NCBI GenBank assembly: GCA_002401305.2
Contig: NVSO02000101.1
Span: forward strand, 1 to 5,076
Source of the DNA: Rhodobiaceae bacterium
Lineage (GTDB): Bacteria; Pseudomonadota; Alphaproteobacteria; Parvibaculales; Parvibaculaceae
DNA length: 5,076 nucleotides
Reading direction: 5' to 3'
The position numbers were made by a program, and so were the translations under genes. This document shows positions 1-5,076 of this stretch, piece after piece; within the stretch, counting starts at the first letter, position 1; every line of letters begins with the position of its first letter. Under the pieces are notes generated by a model, which had not been told where the DNA came from, searched no databases, and worked only from the letters and a program-made list of their open reading frames with translations.

Positions 1-649
1 AAACTTCATCAGATAAATTGTGATGCTCAACAAGGTGTTCTTGCAATCGATCACTCACCATGGACACCAAGCGCGCCACAACAGCCGCCGGTAAAACCGG
101 TCTGCGCACCAAAGGCTCTGCAACTTCATCCAGGTCGCCGAAACGTTCTGCAACATTGAGCAGCGCCGCTTCTTCAATCAGCGCCCCCTCATTTGCCACA
201 AGCCGCGCAACAACACATTTATTGTCTGTATCGATCAAGGCATTGGAAACAGCCTCGCCAACGAGAGGCCGGCCCGCAATGGCCATATGTTTGGCATCTG
301 ACCCCTTCACCACAATGTCGATCAAATCATCGTCTGACAAAACAGGGGACTCTTCGAGAATAGGCAGCGCCACTTCATCAACATCACGCGCAAGAAGCAC
401 AATAACTTCATGGGGCGCATTGCTTAATCGCGCAAGACTTTTGGCTAAGGACTCCCGCACCAATGTTGCCGCGTCATGCACAAGAAGCCCTAATATGTCC
501 TGTGCTAATTCGCGCTCTCTATCGGTAATCGTGACATTTTCAAACCGCCGAGCCACCTTTGCCGCAATGCCGGCGCGCGTTTCGGCGGAAGGCTGGGCAA
601 AAAGCTGTGCAATATCTTTTTCATTTAGACATGTAGATGACTGCATCAT
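1..649 (-). CDS. DUF2336 domain protein, partial (C-terminus beyond left edge)
   Basis: An open minus-strand frame gives 216 residues with no stop before the window edge, so the C-terminal part is missing. The product is soluble and almost entirely helical, with no signal peptide or membrane segment. It resembles the alphaproteobacterial DUF2336 family: short HEAT/ARM-like helical repeats with a 'RERELAQDIL' segment (residues 44-53), 'VRESLAKSLA' (64-73), 'ARDVDEVALPIL' (87-98) and the characteristic 'SPVLSDDDLIDIV' (101-113), then 'AIAGRPLV' and 'VRRPVLP' repeats near 123-187. The family's molecular function is not established; helical repeats of this kind usually bind proteins. Two adjacent ATG codons (649 and 646) compete as start. 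The frame carries the family motifs, whereas the 217-residue plus-strand frame opposite it has a low-complexity Ser/Thr/Arg composition and is a shadow. The family call is confident; a role is not proposed. Confidence 0.9.
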   Translation of the reverse strand, partial: MMQSSTCLNEKDIAQLFAQPSAETRAGIAAKVARRFENVTITDRERELAQDILGLLVHDAATLVRESLAKSLARLSNAPHEVIVLLARDVDEVALPILEESPVLSDDDLIDIVVKGSDAKHMAIAGRPLVGEAVSNALIDTDNKCVVARLVANEGALIEEAALLNVAERFGDLDEVAEPLVRRPVLPAAVVARLVSMVSDRLQEHLVEHHNLSDEV

Positions 650-660
650 ACTTCTCCCTC
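650..660 (-). promoter_or_regulatory. Ribosome binding site that decides between tandem ATG starts
   Basis: The minus strand reads GAGGGAGAAGT immediately before ATGATG. The GGGAG core ends 4 nt before the first ATG (649) and 7 nt before the second (646). The spacing favours the second ATG as the main start, which would shorten the DUF2336 protein by one residue. Confidence 0.55.
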
Positions 661-743
661 AATGCGGCTCAATATCAAAAATGCCCTTCAGAGAAGAGCT
701 TGTGAAGACATGAGTGTGAACCGCAGAGATTAAGAAAAATTGC

Positions 744-753
744 CAGTGCACTG
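744..753. repeat. 10-bp perfect palindrome CAGTGCACTG in the 650-797 gap
   Basis: This lies between the end of the desaturase-family gene and the start of the DUF2336 gene, both on the minus strand. It is self-complementary over 10 bp. On the minus strand it is followed after three bases by a T-rich run (ATTTTTC), so a very weak terminator is conceivable, but the hairpin would have only about three pairs around a TGCA loop. A protein-binding site is the other possibility, or chance. Nothing else stands out in this 148-bp gap: it is AT-rich on its right side and I found no convincing sigma-70 promoter. Confidence 0.25.
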
Positions 754-797
754 AGGAATTTAGATAAAATTGTTGCGAACTAAACGAGAAAAATCAC

Positions 798-1814
798 CTA
801 GGACGTCTCTTCGTTCAGCGCAGGGACCATCGCATCAGCCCCGCCCCCAGCCAAGCTTTCAGTGAGCTCCACAGCAACACCCTGTTCCTTGCGAAAGGGG
901 TGAACCATCTGGCCAACGAAAGTAGGCGGCATATAAGTTTGAATACCAATATCAGCAGAAGGCCGACGCGCCTCATTGAAGTAGGTCCCGAAGACTTGAT
1001 CCCACAACAGCAGGTTTTCACCGTAGTTCGTGTTGCCTTCGCGCAAATCTTTTGAGTGGTGCCACCGATGCATGTGCGGAGTGTTAAAGACATAGTCCAA
1101 CACACCGGTGCGGCACTCAATGTTGCAATGGGTCAACATGCCAATGAAGGCAGTGATTGTGCTGAACCATAAAATCACCTCTGCGGGTGCACCCATCACA
1201 AAGAGGATCGGCTGGCTGAGCAAAACACTCCAGAACGAATCTATATAATGGAACCGTCCTGTATTGAGAAACCAAAGCCGGGTCACAGAATGATGCACCG
1301 CGTGAAAGCGCCAGAGGATTTGAAATTCGTGTCCGGTCCGATGAGCCCAATACAGCCCAAACTCGGCTGCAACCAAGGCCAGAGCAACTTGCAACACCAT
1401 CGGCCAATCGCCCGGCCAAAAACCCTCTACAGAACCCGCCTCTGGTTGAATAGCATCTGCCAAACCAAAGGACGCGCCCACCAAAGCCAATATTGGAAAA
1501 ACACCCTTATTGAGCAATGTGTGGGCAATATTGGCGCCCGATTGATGGTCATCCACCAACCAAAGCCGTTCATGCGGCATCAATCGTTCAATGCCCGCGA
1601 TCAAAAGTGCAAAAACGATATAGACGACATAGAAGGATAAGATTGGATAGCCCGACTGCCCCCCAAACCACGTGAAAAACAAGGCGCCAACCAAAAGCCC
1701 CGGCCAGACAAAATACGACGCAAACCGATGGCCCCGATGCTCACTCAAACCAGTGATCAACTCACCCCCAACATTCAACTCAAGGGAGACATTTTCATTC
1801 TGAGGGGTGCTCAT
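798..1814 (-). CDS. Sterol desaturase / fatty acid hydroxylase superfamily membrane protein
   Basis: A 338-residue integral membrane protein of the di-iron fatty acid hydroxylase superfamily (Pfam FA_hydroxylase type), whose members use O2 to hydroxylate or desaturate lipid, sterol or carotenoid substrates at the membrane. The histidine clusters expected to hold the di-iron centre are present: H158-x3-H162 (HRTGH), H171-x2-HH175 (HAVHH), an isolated H229 after a membrane helix, and 'NTPHMHRWHH' (244-253) with H249-x2-HH253. Hydrophobic stretches at about 33-50, 55-76, 104-120, 139-156 and 192-228 fit several membrane helices, with the histidine boxes facing the cytoplasm. Length is near that of bacterial members (about 260-340), and the C-terminal 35 residues after the core are variable. 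The ATG at 1814 has only a poor Shine-Dalgarno sequence, but no other Met occurs before residue 79. It lies 63 bp downstream of the DksA-like gene on the same strand, so co-transcription is plausible. The substrate is unknown. Confidence 0.9.
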   Translation of the reverse strand: MSTPQNENVSLELNVGGELITGLSEHRGHRFASYFVWPGLLVGALFFTWFGGQSGYPILSFYVVYIVFALLIAGIERLMPHERLWLVDDHQSGANIAHTLLNKGVFPILALVGASFGLADAIQPEAGSVEGFWPGDWPMVLQVALALVAAEFGLYWAHRTGHEFQILWRFHAVHHSVTRLWFLNTGRFHYIDSFWSVLLSQPILFVMGAPAEVILWFSTITAFIGMLTHCNIECRTGVLDYVFNTPHMHRWHHSKDLREGNTNYGENLLLWDQVFGTYFNEARRPSADIGIQTYMPPTFVGQMVHPFRKEQGVAVELTESLAGGGADAMVPALNEETS

Positions 1815-1833
1815 AAAGGACTAACCACTTAGA

Positions 1834-1849
1834 GGATCACATTTGATCC
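1834..1849. promoter_or_regulatory. Inverted repeat GGATCA-N4-TGATCC upstream of the desaturase-family gene
   Basis: A perfect 6-bp inverted repeat with a 4-nt spacer, 20 to 35 bp upstream of the desaturase-family ATG and inside the 63-bp gap after the DksA-like gene. No T-run follows on either strand, so it is not a standard terminator. On the minus strand a TTGTGA hexamer precedes TGTGAT by 17 bp, and the repeat overlaps this possible but weak sigma-70 promoter. An operator controlling separate transcription of the downstream gene is conceivable. Chance is also possible at this length. Confidence 0.3.
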
Positions 1850-1877
1850 ATTATTTCATCACAACTAGGAAACCCAC

Positions 1878-2225
1878 CTAGCCCACCGCATGTTCAACAC
1901 AGGCTACCGAGGCTGGATCGAGGCGTAACCGTTCGCGTTTGATCAATTCCCCACACATAGCACAGTAGCCATACTCGCCTTCCGCCATTCGCTCAAGCGC
2001 AGCGCCAATTTTTTTCAGCTGCAAATCACGCCGCCGCACAGTCTCTTGCGCCATGGCTTGGCCCTGCAATGCATCTATACGTGATAAACGCCCCACCGTG
2101 GTTTGATCAAGATCAACCGTCCCGCTGGCCTCCCGCGACGTTTCCTTAAGCGCAAGCAGTTCGTGCCGATGTTCAAGCAATAAACGGCGGAATTCTGCAA
2201 TCTCTGTAGCGCTCAAACCATCCAT
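1878..2225 (-). CDS. DksA/TraR-family C4-type zinc-finger protein (short form)
   Basis: A 115-residue soluble protein with a helical, coiled-coil-like N-terminal two thirds and a C-terminal zinc finger. The finger is 'YGYCAMCGELI' (C88, C91) followed by 'RLDPASVACVEH' (C109, H112). DksA-type proteins bind in the secondary channel of RNA polymerase and alter initiation, often with ppGpp. The segment 'LDQTTVGRLSRIDALQGQAMA' at 39-59 (first 20 residues LDQTTVGRLSRIDALQGQAM) is the hallmark of the short DksA-like subfamily, and the canonical DksA tip DxxDxA is not visible, so direct DksA-like activity is uncertain. H112 sits where most relatives have the fourth cysteine, giving a CCCH set that could still bind zinc. 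The ATG at 2225 follows a weak GGTAGGG Shine-Dalgarno-like stretch. It is divergent from the CoA-transferase gene and likely first in a unit with the desaturase-family gene. Confidence 0.9.
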   Translation of the reverse strand: MDGLSATEIAEFRRLLLEHRHELLALKETSREASGTVDLDQTTVGRLSRIDALQGQAMAQETVRRRDLQLKKIGAALERMAEGEYGYCAMCGELIKRERLRLDPASVACVEHAVG

Positions 2226-2310
2226 TCGCGAACCCTACCATAATTCCACTGGGTTCCCCGACGTTCTTTTGGACCGAGCCTCATAGTCACTTGGAGAAAA
2301 CGCCCTCCCC

Positions 2311-2338
2311 TTTTCGTCGGCAAAACTTCGTGTATGAT
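2311..2338 (+). promoter_or_regulatory. Candidate sigma-70-type promoter for the CoA-transferase gene
   Basis: The hexamer TATGAT (2333-2338) matches five of six bases of a -10 element and is preceded directly by TG. A poor -35-like TTTTCG (2311-2316) stands 16 bp upstream. The -10 ends 42 bp before the ATG. It is the best promoter candidate on the plus strand of the 155-bp divergent region, but the weak -35 keeps confidence low. No clear promoter for the opposite DksA-like gene was found in the same region. Confidence 0.3.
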
Positions 2339-2380
2339 CCGCCCAACAAGAATTGAAAAACACGTAAATGAGGGAAGCAC

Positions 2381-3586
2381 ATGCTCGAAGGCCTGAAAGT
2401 AATTGAATTGGCGACCTATATTGCAGCACCTGGCGCAGGAGGTCTGCTGGCCGACTGGGGCGCCGATGTCATTAAGGTAGAACCTTTGGCAGGCTGCCCG
2501 ATGCGTCAATTCTTTGCCTCAATCGGTGCCGATGAATCCAAAGGCAACCCGGTCTTTGAACTCGACAATCGAGGCAAAAAAAGTGTCGCCATCAACACCG
2601 CCACACCAGAGGGTGTAGAAGCCGTGAAGCGCTTGGTCAAAGAAGCCGACATCTTTCTCACCAACGTCCGCCCCGGCGGCTTGGAACGTGCAGGCCTTGA
2701 TTATGCCTCTTTGAAGGAAGTAAACCCGAAGCTCATCTATGCAAGTGTCTCAGGTTACGGCTTAGAGGGCCCAGAGCGCGACCGTCCCGGCTTCGATATG
2801 GCCGCCTTTTATTGCCGCTCCGGCCTTGGGGGTGCGACCACCATCAAAGGGGAAGAGCCTGTGCCGATCCGCACAGCCATTGGCGACCACACAACCTCCA
2901 TGTCCACCACCGCTGGCATTTTGGCCGCTGTGATTGAGCGCAGCCGAACCGGCAAGGGCCGTTTGGTGGAATCATCTCTGATGCGGACCGGCATTTACAC
3001 GCTGGGTTCTGATATGGCGATCCAATTGAAGTTTGGTAAATTGGCCTCCAACAAATCCCGCCATGAAGTGGTCAACCCGCTCAACAATTTCTTCCACACC
3101 AAAGACGACAAATGGTTCGCGGTCATCCCGCGCCAAGGCAATGTGGACTGGGTAGCTATGTGCAAAGCCGTCGGCCAACCTGATTTGATCGACGACGAAC
3201 GCTTCGCCAGAGCGCGGGGCCGCAAAGCCAATACCGGCGAGCTGGTCACCCTGCTCGACAGCTATTTCAAACAGGAAGATCTGGACTATTGGGCGCAGAA
3301 ACTGGACGAACAGGACATCGTCTGGGCGCCTTTGATGCAGCCACGCGACGTGATCAACGATCCACAAGCCATAGCCTCTGGTGCATTTGTCAACGTGCCC
3401 CACGCCCACGCAGAAGGTACATTTAGAGCCCCTGCTGGCCCCATTCGCTTTGGCGGTGAAGGCCCTGATGCGGCCCCACAAGGCCCCTCCCCAGACCTTG
3501 GCCAACATACAGCTGAAGTCCTATCAACAATGGGCTATAGCGTTGACGAGGTTGATGCTTTACGCGAGGCAGGCGTGATCAACTAA
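2381..3586 (+). CDS. Class III CoA-transferase (CaiB/BaiF family)
   Basis: A complete 401-residue cytosolic enzyme, the usual length for CaiB/BaiF (formyl-CoA transferase / alpha-methylacyl-CoA racemase) proteins, which form interlocked dimers and move CoA between carboxylic acids through an aspartyl-CoA anhydride. The family opening 'LEGLKVIELATYIAAPGAG' (2-20) and 'LLADWGADVIKVEP' (22-35) is followed by 'LDNRGKKSVAIN' (61-72), 'DIFLTNVRPGGLERAGLDY' (90-108) and 'LIYASVSGYGLEGP' (118-131). The likely catalytic Asp is D169 in 'AIGDHTTSM' (166-174), followed by the conserved 'AGILAAVIERSRTGKGRLV' (178-196). The C-terminal region keeps 'APLMQPRDVINDPQ' (316-329). The start is supported by AGGGA 5 nt before the ATG. 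It is a single-gene unit, divergent from the DksA-like gene and closed by a strong terminator. Family and reaction class are secure; the acyl donor and acceptor are not, and a racemase role cannot be fully excluded. Confidence 0.95.
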   Translation: MLEGLKVIELATYIAAPGAGGLLADWGADVIKVEPLAGCPMRQFFASIGADESKGNPVFELDNRGKKSVAINTATPEGVEAVKRLVKEADIFLTNVRPGGLERAGLDYASLKEVNPKLIYASVSGYGLEGPERDRPGFDMAAFYCRSGLGGATTIKGEEPVPIRTAIGDHTTSMSTTAGILAAVIERSRTGKGRLVESSLMRTGIYTLGSDMAIQLKFGKLASNKSRHEVVNPLNNFFHTKDDKWFAVIPRQGNVDWVAMCKAVGQPDLIDDERFARARGRKANTGELVTLLDSYFKQEDLDYWAQKLDEQDIVWAPLMQPRDVINDPQAIASGAFVNVPHAHAEGTFRAPAGPIRFGGEGPDAAPQGPSPDLGQHTAEVLSTMGYSVDEVDALREAGVIN

Positions 3587-3612
3587 TCGACCCCGCCATC
3601 CAAGATCAAAAC

Positions 3613-3646
3613 AAAAGCCGCTGCTCCTAGGAGACAGCGGCTTTTT
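3613..3646. terminator. Intrinsic terminator, probably bidirectional, between convergent genes
   Basis: A perfect 11-bp stem, AAAAGCCGCTG (3613-3623) with CAGCGGCTTTT (3635-3645), encloses an 11-nt loop holding the small palindrome CTCCTAGGAG. On the plus strand it ends in TTTTT, 27 bp after the CoA-transferase stop codon. On the minus strand the same stem is followed by TTTTGTTTT, so it can also end transcription of the transglycosylase gene, whose stop codon is at 3671. Confidence 0.9.
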
Positions 3647-3670
3647 GTTTGGCTGCAACACGCTAAGCTG

Positions 3671-4618
3671 TTAGCTCACATACCCGCGCAACTGGGCAAA
3701 ATCATTGCGTTCTTTCTCACGTCGCTGATAGGCAGTTTCCGCGTCATCCCCGCTCCCAAGGGTTGGGATCTCCAGCGATGCCAGAATATCAAGCACGGTA
3801 GAACTAAGGGCCACCCCGCCTTGGGAAAGGCCGCCAGAGGGTCTCGCACCCATATTGGTATTTACGCTGGCGTAATCATGCCCATACGAAGAACGCGATC
3901 CGGTGAAGGAATTTGAGCCGCCTGAACGATAGGCTTCATAAGTACTCACCGATGCATCTGTTGAGCTTGAGGAAGAAGCCGACGCGACTGCCATGTCCAC
4001 ATCCACACCATTATGCTTGGATTGTAAATTGGCATAGACCTCCGACACGCTGCGCTCTGAGCCATCACCATTGTAGAAAATTGACTTATTGGCCGCCGCC
4101 GCCCGAGGGAACATCTCTACTGCATTTTGGCTCGGGTTATTTTCAGTCGCCGAGATCAAGTCAACGGCCCCGCGCGGCCCCATGAAGTGTGCCATGTAGA
4201 GTTCACCTTGGTCCGGTGTCCGTCCGATAGCAGATTCTAAATGTGCGCTGGTATCCATAGTCAAAGCAGCTGCCATATAGGACGCGGCAACTGGATCATT
4301 TCGCAGGGCAAGAATTTCCGCCTCAACCGCCTTATCAGACACAAATTGCCGCCCTCGACTATCGGTCTCAATCTCGTCGGCAAACTCCCCATAGCCATAA
4401 TCATCGCCATGTTGTTGCAGGGTCGACAACCACGTTTGTTCAATGAATTGGAACAGGCCTGAAGCACTCGAAGTCGTTGCTTTTACATCACTTTTCATGC
4501 TCGACTCGCGCATGGCGGTCTTCATAAGATAATCGAAATCCACACCCGTTTCGCTCGCCGCCCGGGCGATCGTAGAGGGGATAGAGATCTCATTTTGCAG
4601 TCCGACAGTGAGGCTCAT
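3671..4618 (-). CDS. SLT-domain lytic transglycosylase, no signal peptide, possibly flagellum-linked
   Basis: A 315-residue protein with an N-terminal lysozyme-like SLT fold that would cleave the MurNAc-GlcNAc bond of peptidoglycan. The likely catalytic Glu is E38 in 'AMRESSM' (35-41), followed by the family pattern 'SASGLFQFIEQTWL' (51-64). Further conserved segments are 'LRNDPVAASYMAA' (105-117), 'ELYMAHFMGPRGA' (139-151) and 'FPRAAAANKSIFY' (170-182). Residues 210-265 are a low-complexity Ser/Gly-rich linker, and the charged C-terminal tail (about 266-315) ends in 'AYQRREKERNDFAQLRGYV'. The N-terminus (MSLTVGLQNEIS...) is not a Sec or lipoprotein signal, so export, if any, would use another route such as the flagellar type III apparatus. 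The ATG at 4618 is preceded by AAAGGA 9 nt away. A sigma-54-like promoter lies just upstream. The fold is confident; the flagellar link is inferred from promoter type and missing signal only. Confidence 0.88.
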   Translation of the reverse strand: MSLTVGLQNEISIPSTIARAASETGVDFDYLMKTAMRESSMKSDVKATTSSASGLFQFIEQTWLSTLQQHGDDYGYGEFADEIETDSRGRQFVSDKAVEAEILALRNDPVAASYMAAALTMDTSAHLESAIGRTPDQGELYMAHFMGPRGAVDLISATENNPSQNAVEMFPRAAAANKSIFYNGDGSERSVSEVYANLQSKHNGVDVDMAVASASSSSSTDASVSTYEAYRSGGSNSFTGSRSSYGHDYASVNTNMGARPSGGLSQGGVALSSTVLDILASLEIPTLGSGDDAETAYQRREKERNDFAQLRGYVS

Positions 4619-4651
4619 GAAGCAAGTTCCTTTGAATTACCTCCCCTACAA

Positions 4652-4668
4652 CGCAAGCCCTATGCCAA
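4652..4668 (-). promoter_or_regulatory. Candidate sigma-54 (-24/-12) promoter of the transglycosylase gene
   Basis: The minus strand reads TTGGCATA-GGGC-TTGCG. Against the consensus YTGGCACG-N4-TTGCW it keeps TTGGCA and TTGC exactly, and the invariant GG and GC are separated by the required 10 nt. Transcription would start near 4641, leaving a leader of about 23 nt that contains the AAAGGA ribosome binding site and the ATG at 4618, a coherent layout. In flagellated alphaproteobacteria such as Caulobacter, sigma-54 serves mid and late flagellar genes. A sigma-54 promoter needs an enhancer-binding activator, whose gene is not in this window. Confidence 0.6.
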
Positions 4669-4687
4669 CCGCCAAAGTCGCTTTATG

Positions 4688-4708
4688 GGGGTAACTATCT
4701 GTTAACCC
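4688..4708. promoter_or_regulatory. Near-palindrome containing a CtrA-like box (GTAA-N7-TTAACC)
   Basis: GGGGTAAC (4688-4695) and GTTAACCC (4701-4708) form an 8-bp inverted repeat with one mismatch around TATCT. Within it, GTAA (4691-4694), seven bases and TTAACC (4702-4707) match the alphaproteobacterial CtrA site TTAA-N7-TTAAC except for one base. It sits in the divergent region, about 57 bp upstream of the predicted sigma-54 start for the transglycosylase and 64 bp before the transporter ATG, so it could affect either gene. A different symmetric-site regulator would explain the inverted repeat equally well. Confidence 0.4.
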
Positions 4709-4771
4709 TCGCCTTTTCATTTCCTTTCCCTCATGATGACGCATCGAAATTGATCGTTTGGGAGGACGTAA

Positions 4772-5076
4772 ATGTCGGAGATCGAAGTCGCGACTGAAGT
4801 GAACGAAGCACTTCATCAAGATAAAACGGGGGGCAATGGCACGAAAGATGGCGCGTGGCCCAACCCACTCTATGCTTGGTATGTCATTGCCGTTCTTGTC
4901 ATCGCCTACACATTTTCATTTATTGATCGACAAATTCTAGGCCTTCTTATTGGCCCGATGAAACGCGACCTACAAATCTCTGACTTTGAAATGAGCCTGT
5001 TGCAAGGCCTTGCCTTTGCATTGTTTTACACGCTGATGGGCCTGCCCATTGGCCGCATGGTGGACAGCAAAAACCG
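4772..5076 (+). CDS. Major facilitator superfamily transporter, N-terminal part (runs off right edge)
   Basis: The frame opens at ATG 4772 after a strong GGAGG placed 6 nt upstream, and stays open for 101 codons plus two bases to the window end. A hydrophilic, acidic N-terminus of about 32 residues precedes the first membrane helix (about 35-53, 'YAWYVIAVLVIAYTFSFIDR'). Then come 'DRQILGLLIGPMKRDLQIS' (52-70), the 'EMSLLQGLAFALFYTLMGLP' helix (73-92) and the start of MFS motif A, 'GLPIGRMVD' (90-98). The DRQILxLLxxPxKxDLxxSD and LLQGLAFALFYTLxGxPxGR patterns are typical of the Spinster-like MFS group common in proteobacteria. This is an inner-membrane secondary transporter. Its substrate cannot be told from the N-terminus. 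It is divergent from the transglycosylase gene. Confidence 0.9.
   Translation, partial: MSEIEVATEVNEALHQDKTGGNGTKDGAWPNPLYAWYVIAVLVIAYTFSFIDRQILGLLIGPMKRDLQISDFEMSLLQGLAFALFYTLMGLPIGRMVDSKN

Noticed and set aside
666..710. CTTCA...TGAAG inverted repeat upstream of the DUF2336 gene
   Set aside because: The arms are only 5 bp with a 12-nt spacer, which is expected by chance, and there is no supporting promoter element.
60..713. Long plus-strand frame of 217 codons
   Set aside because: It lies antisense to the DUF2336 gene, has a low-complexity Ser/Thr/Arg/Ala composition and no recognisable motif. The minus strand carries clear family motifs over the same interval.
1248..1640. Plus-strand frame of 130 codons
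   Set aside because: It is antisense to the histidine-box region of the desaturase-family gene, and its translation has no family resemblance.
2213..2509. Minus-strand frames crossing the divergent intergenic region
   Set aside because: They overlap the start of the CoA-transferase gene and its probable promoter and have no recognisable domain. The region is better explained as regulatory.
2972..3508. Minus-strand frame of 178 codons
   Set aside because: It is fully inside the CoA-transferase gene, which is conserved in sense over this stretch. No ribosome binding site or motif supports it.
3913..4467. Frames on both strands inside the transglycosylase gene
   Set aside because: They are out-of-frame shadows of a gene whose catalytic and family motifs are clear.
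798..5076. A single functional cluster for lipid or sterol metabolism (desaturase-family enzyme, CoA-transferase, transporter)
   Set aside because: The genes are in different transcription units with changing strand, separated by a strong terminator and an unrelated wall hydrolase, so context does not support one pathway.
1..5076. Mobile element, defence system or CRISPR array
   Set aside because: No transposase, integrase, direct-repeat array, toxin-antitoxin pair or abrupt change in composition was seen.

Overview
The window looks like ordinary chromosomal DNA of an alphaproteobacterium. Three things point there: a DUF2336 helical-repeat protein (a family found mainly in Alphaproteobacteria), a short alphaproteobacterial-style SLT-domain protein, and a regulatory region with a near-consensus sigma-54 element beside a CtrA-like TTAA-N7-TTAA site. 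Base composition is moderate and even. I see no insertion sequence, phage gene, CRISPR array, tRNA or rRNA. Genus cannot be fixed from this sequence; a marine or soil Hyphomicrobiales/Caulobacterales-like organism is a guess.

Layout, left to right. (1) 1-649, minus: 5' part of a DUF2336 gene that runs off the left edge. (2) 650-797: a short non-coding gap. (3) 798-1814 and 1878-2225, both minus and 63 bp apart: a likely two-gene unit with a short DksA/TraR-type zinc-finger protein upstream and a membrane sterol desaturase/fatty acid hydroxylase-family enzyme downstream. (4) 2226-2380: divergent intergenic region. (5) 2381-3586, plus: a complete class III (CaiB/BaiF) CoA-transferase. (6) 3587-3670: convergent gap with a strong, probably bidirectional, intrinsic terminator. 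(7) 3671-4618, minus: an SLT-fold lytic transglycosylase without a signal peptide and with a Ser-rich linker. (8) 4619-4771: divergent regulatory region with the sigma-54 and CtrA-like candidates. (9) 4772-5076, plus: N-terminal part of a major facilitator superfamily transporter that runs off the right edge.

The genes do not form one obvious pathway. The CoA-transferase, the di-iron hydroxylase-like enzyme and the transporter would fit lipid or organic-acid metabolism, but they lie in separate transcription units and no substrate can be read from the sequence. The most informative signal is upstream of the transglycosylase. The promoter type and the lack of a Sec signal suggest a flagellum- or cell-cycle-linked wall hydrolase. 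I found no convincing wholly new system.
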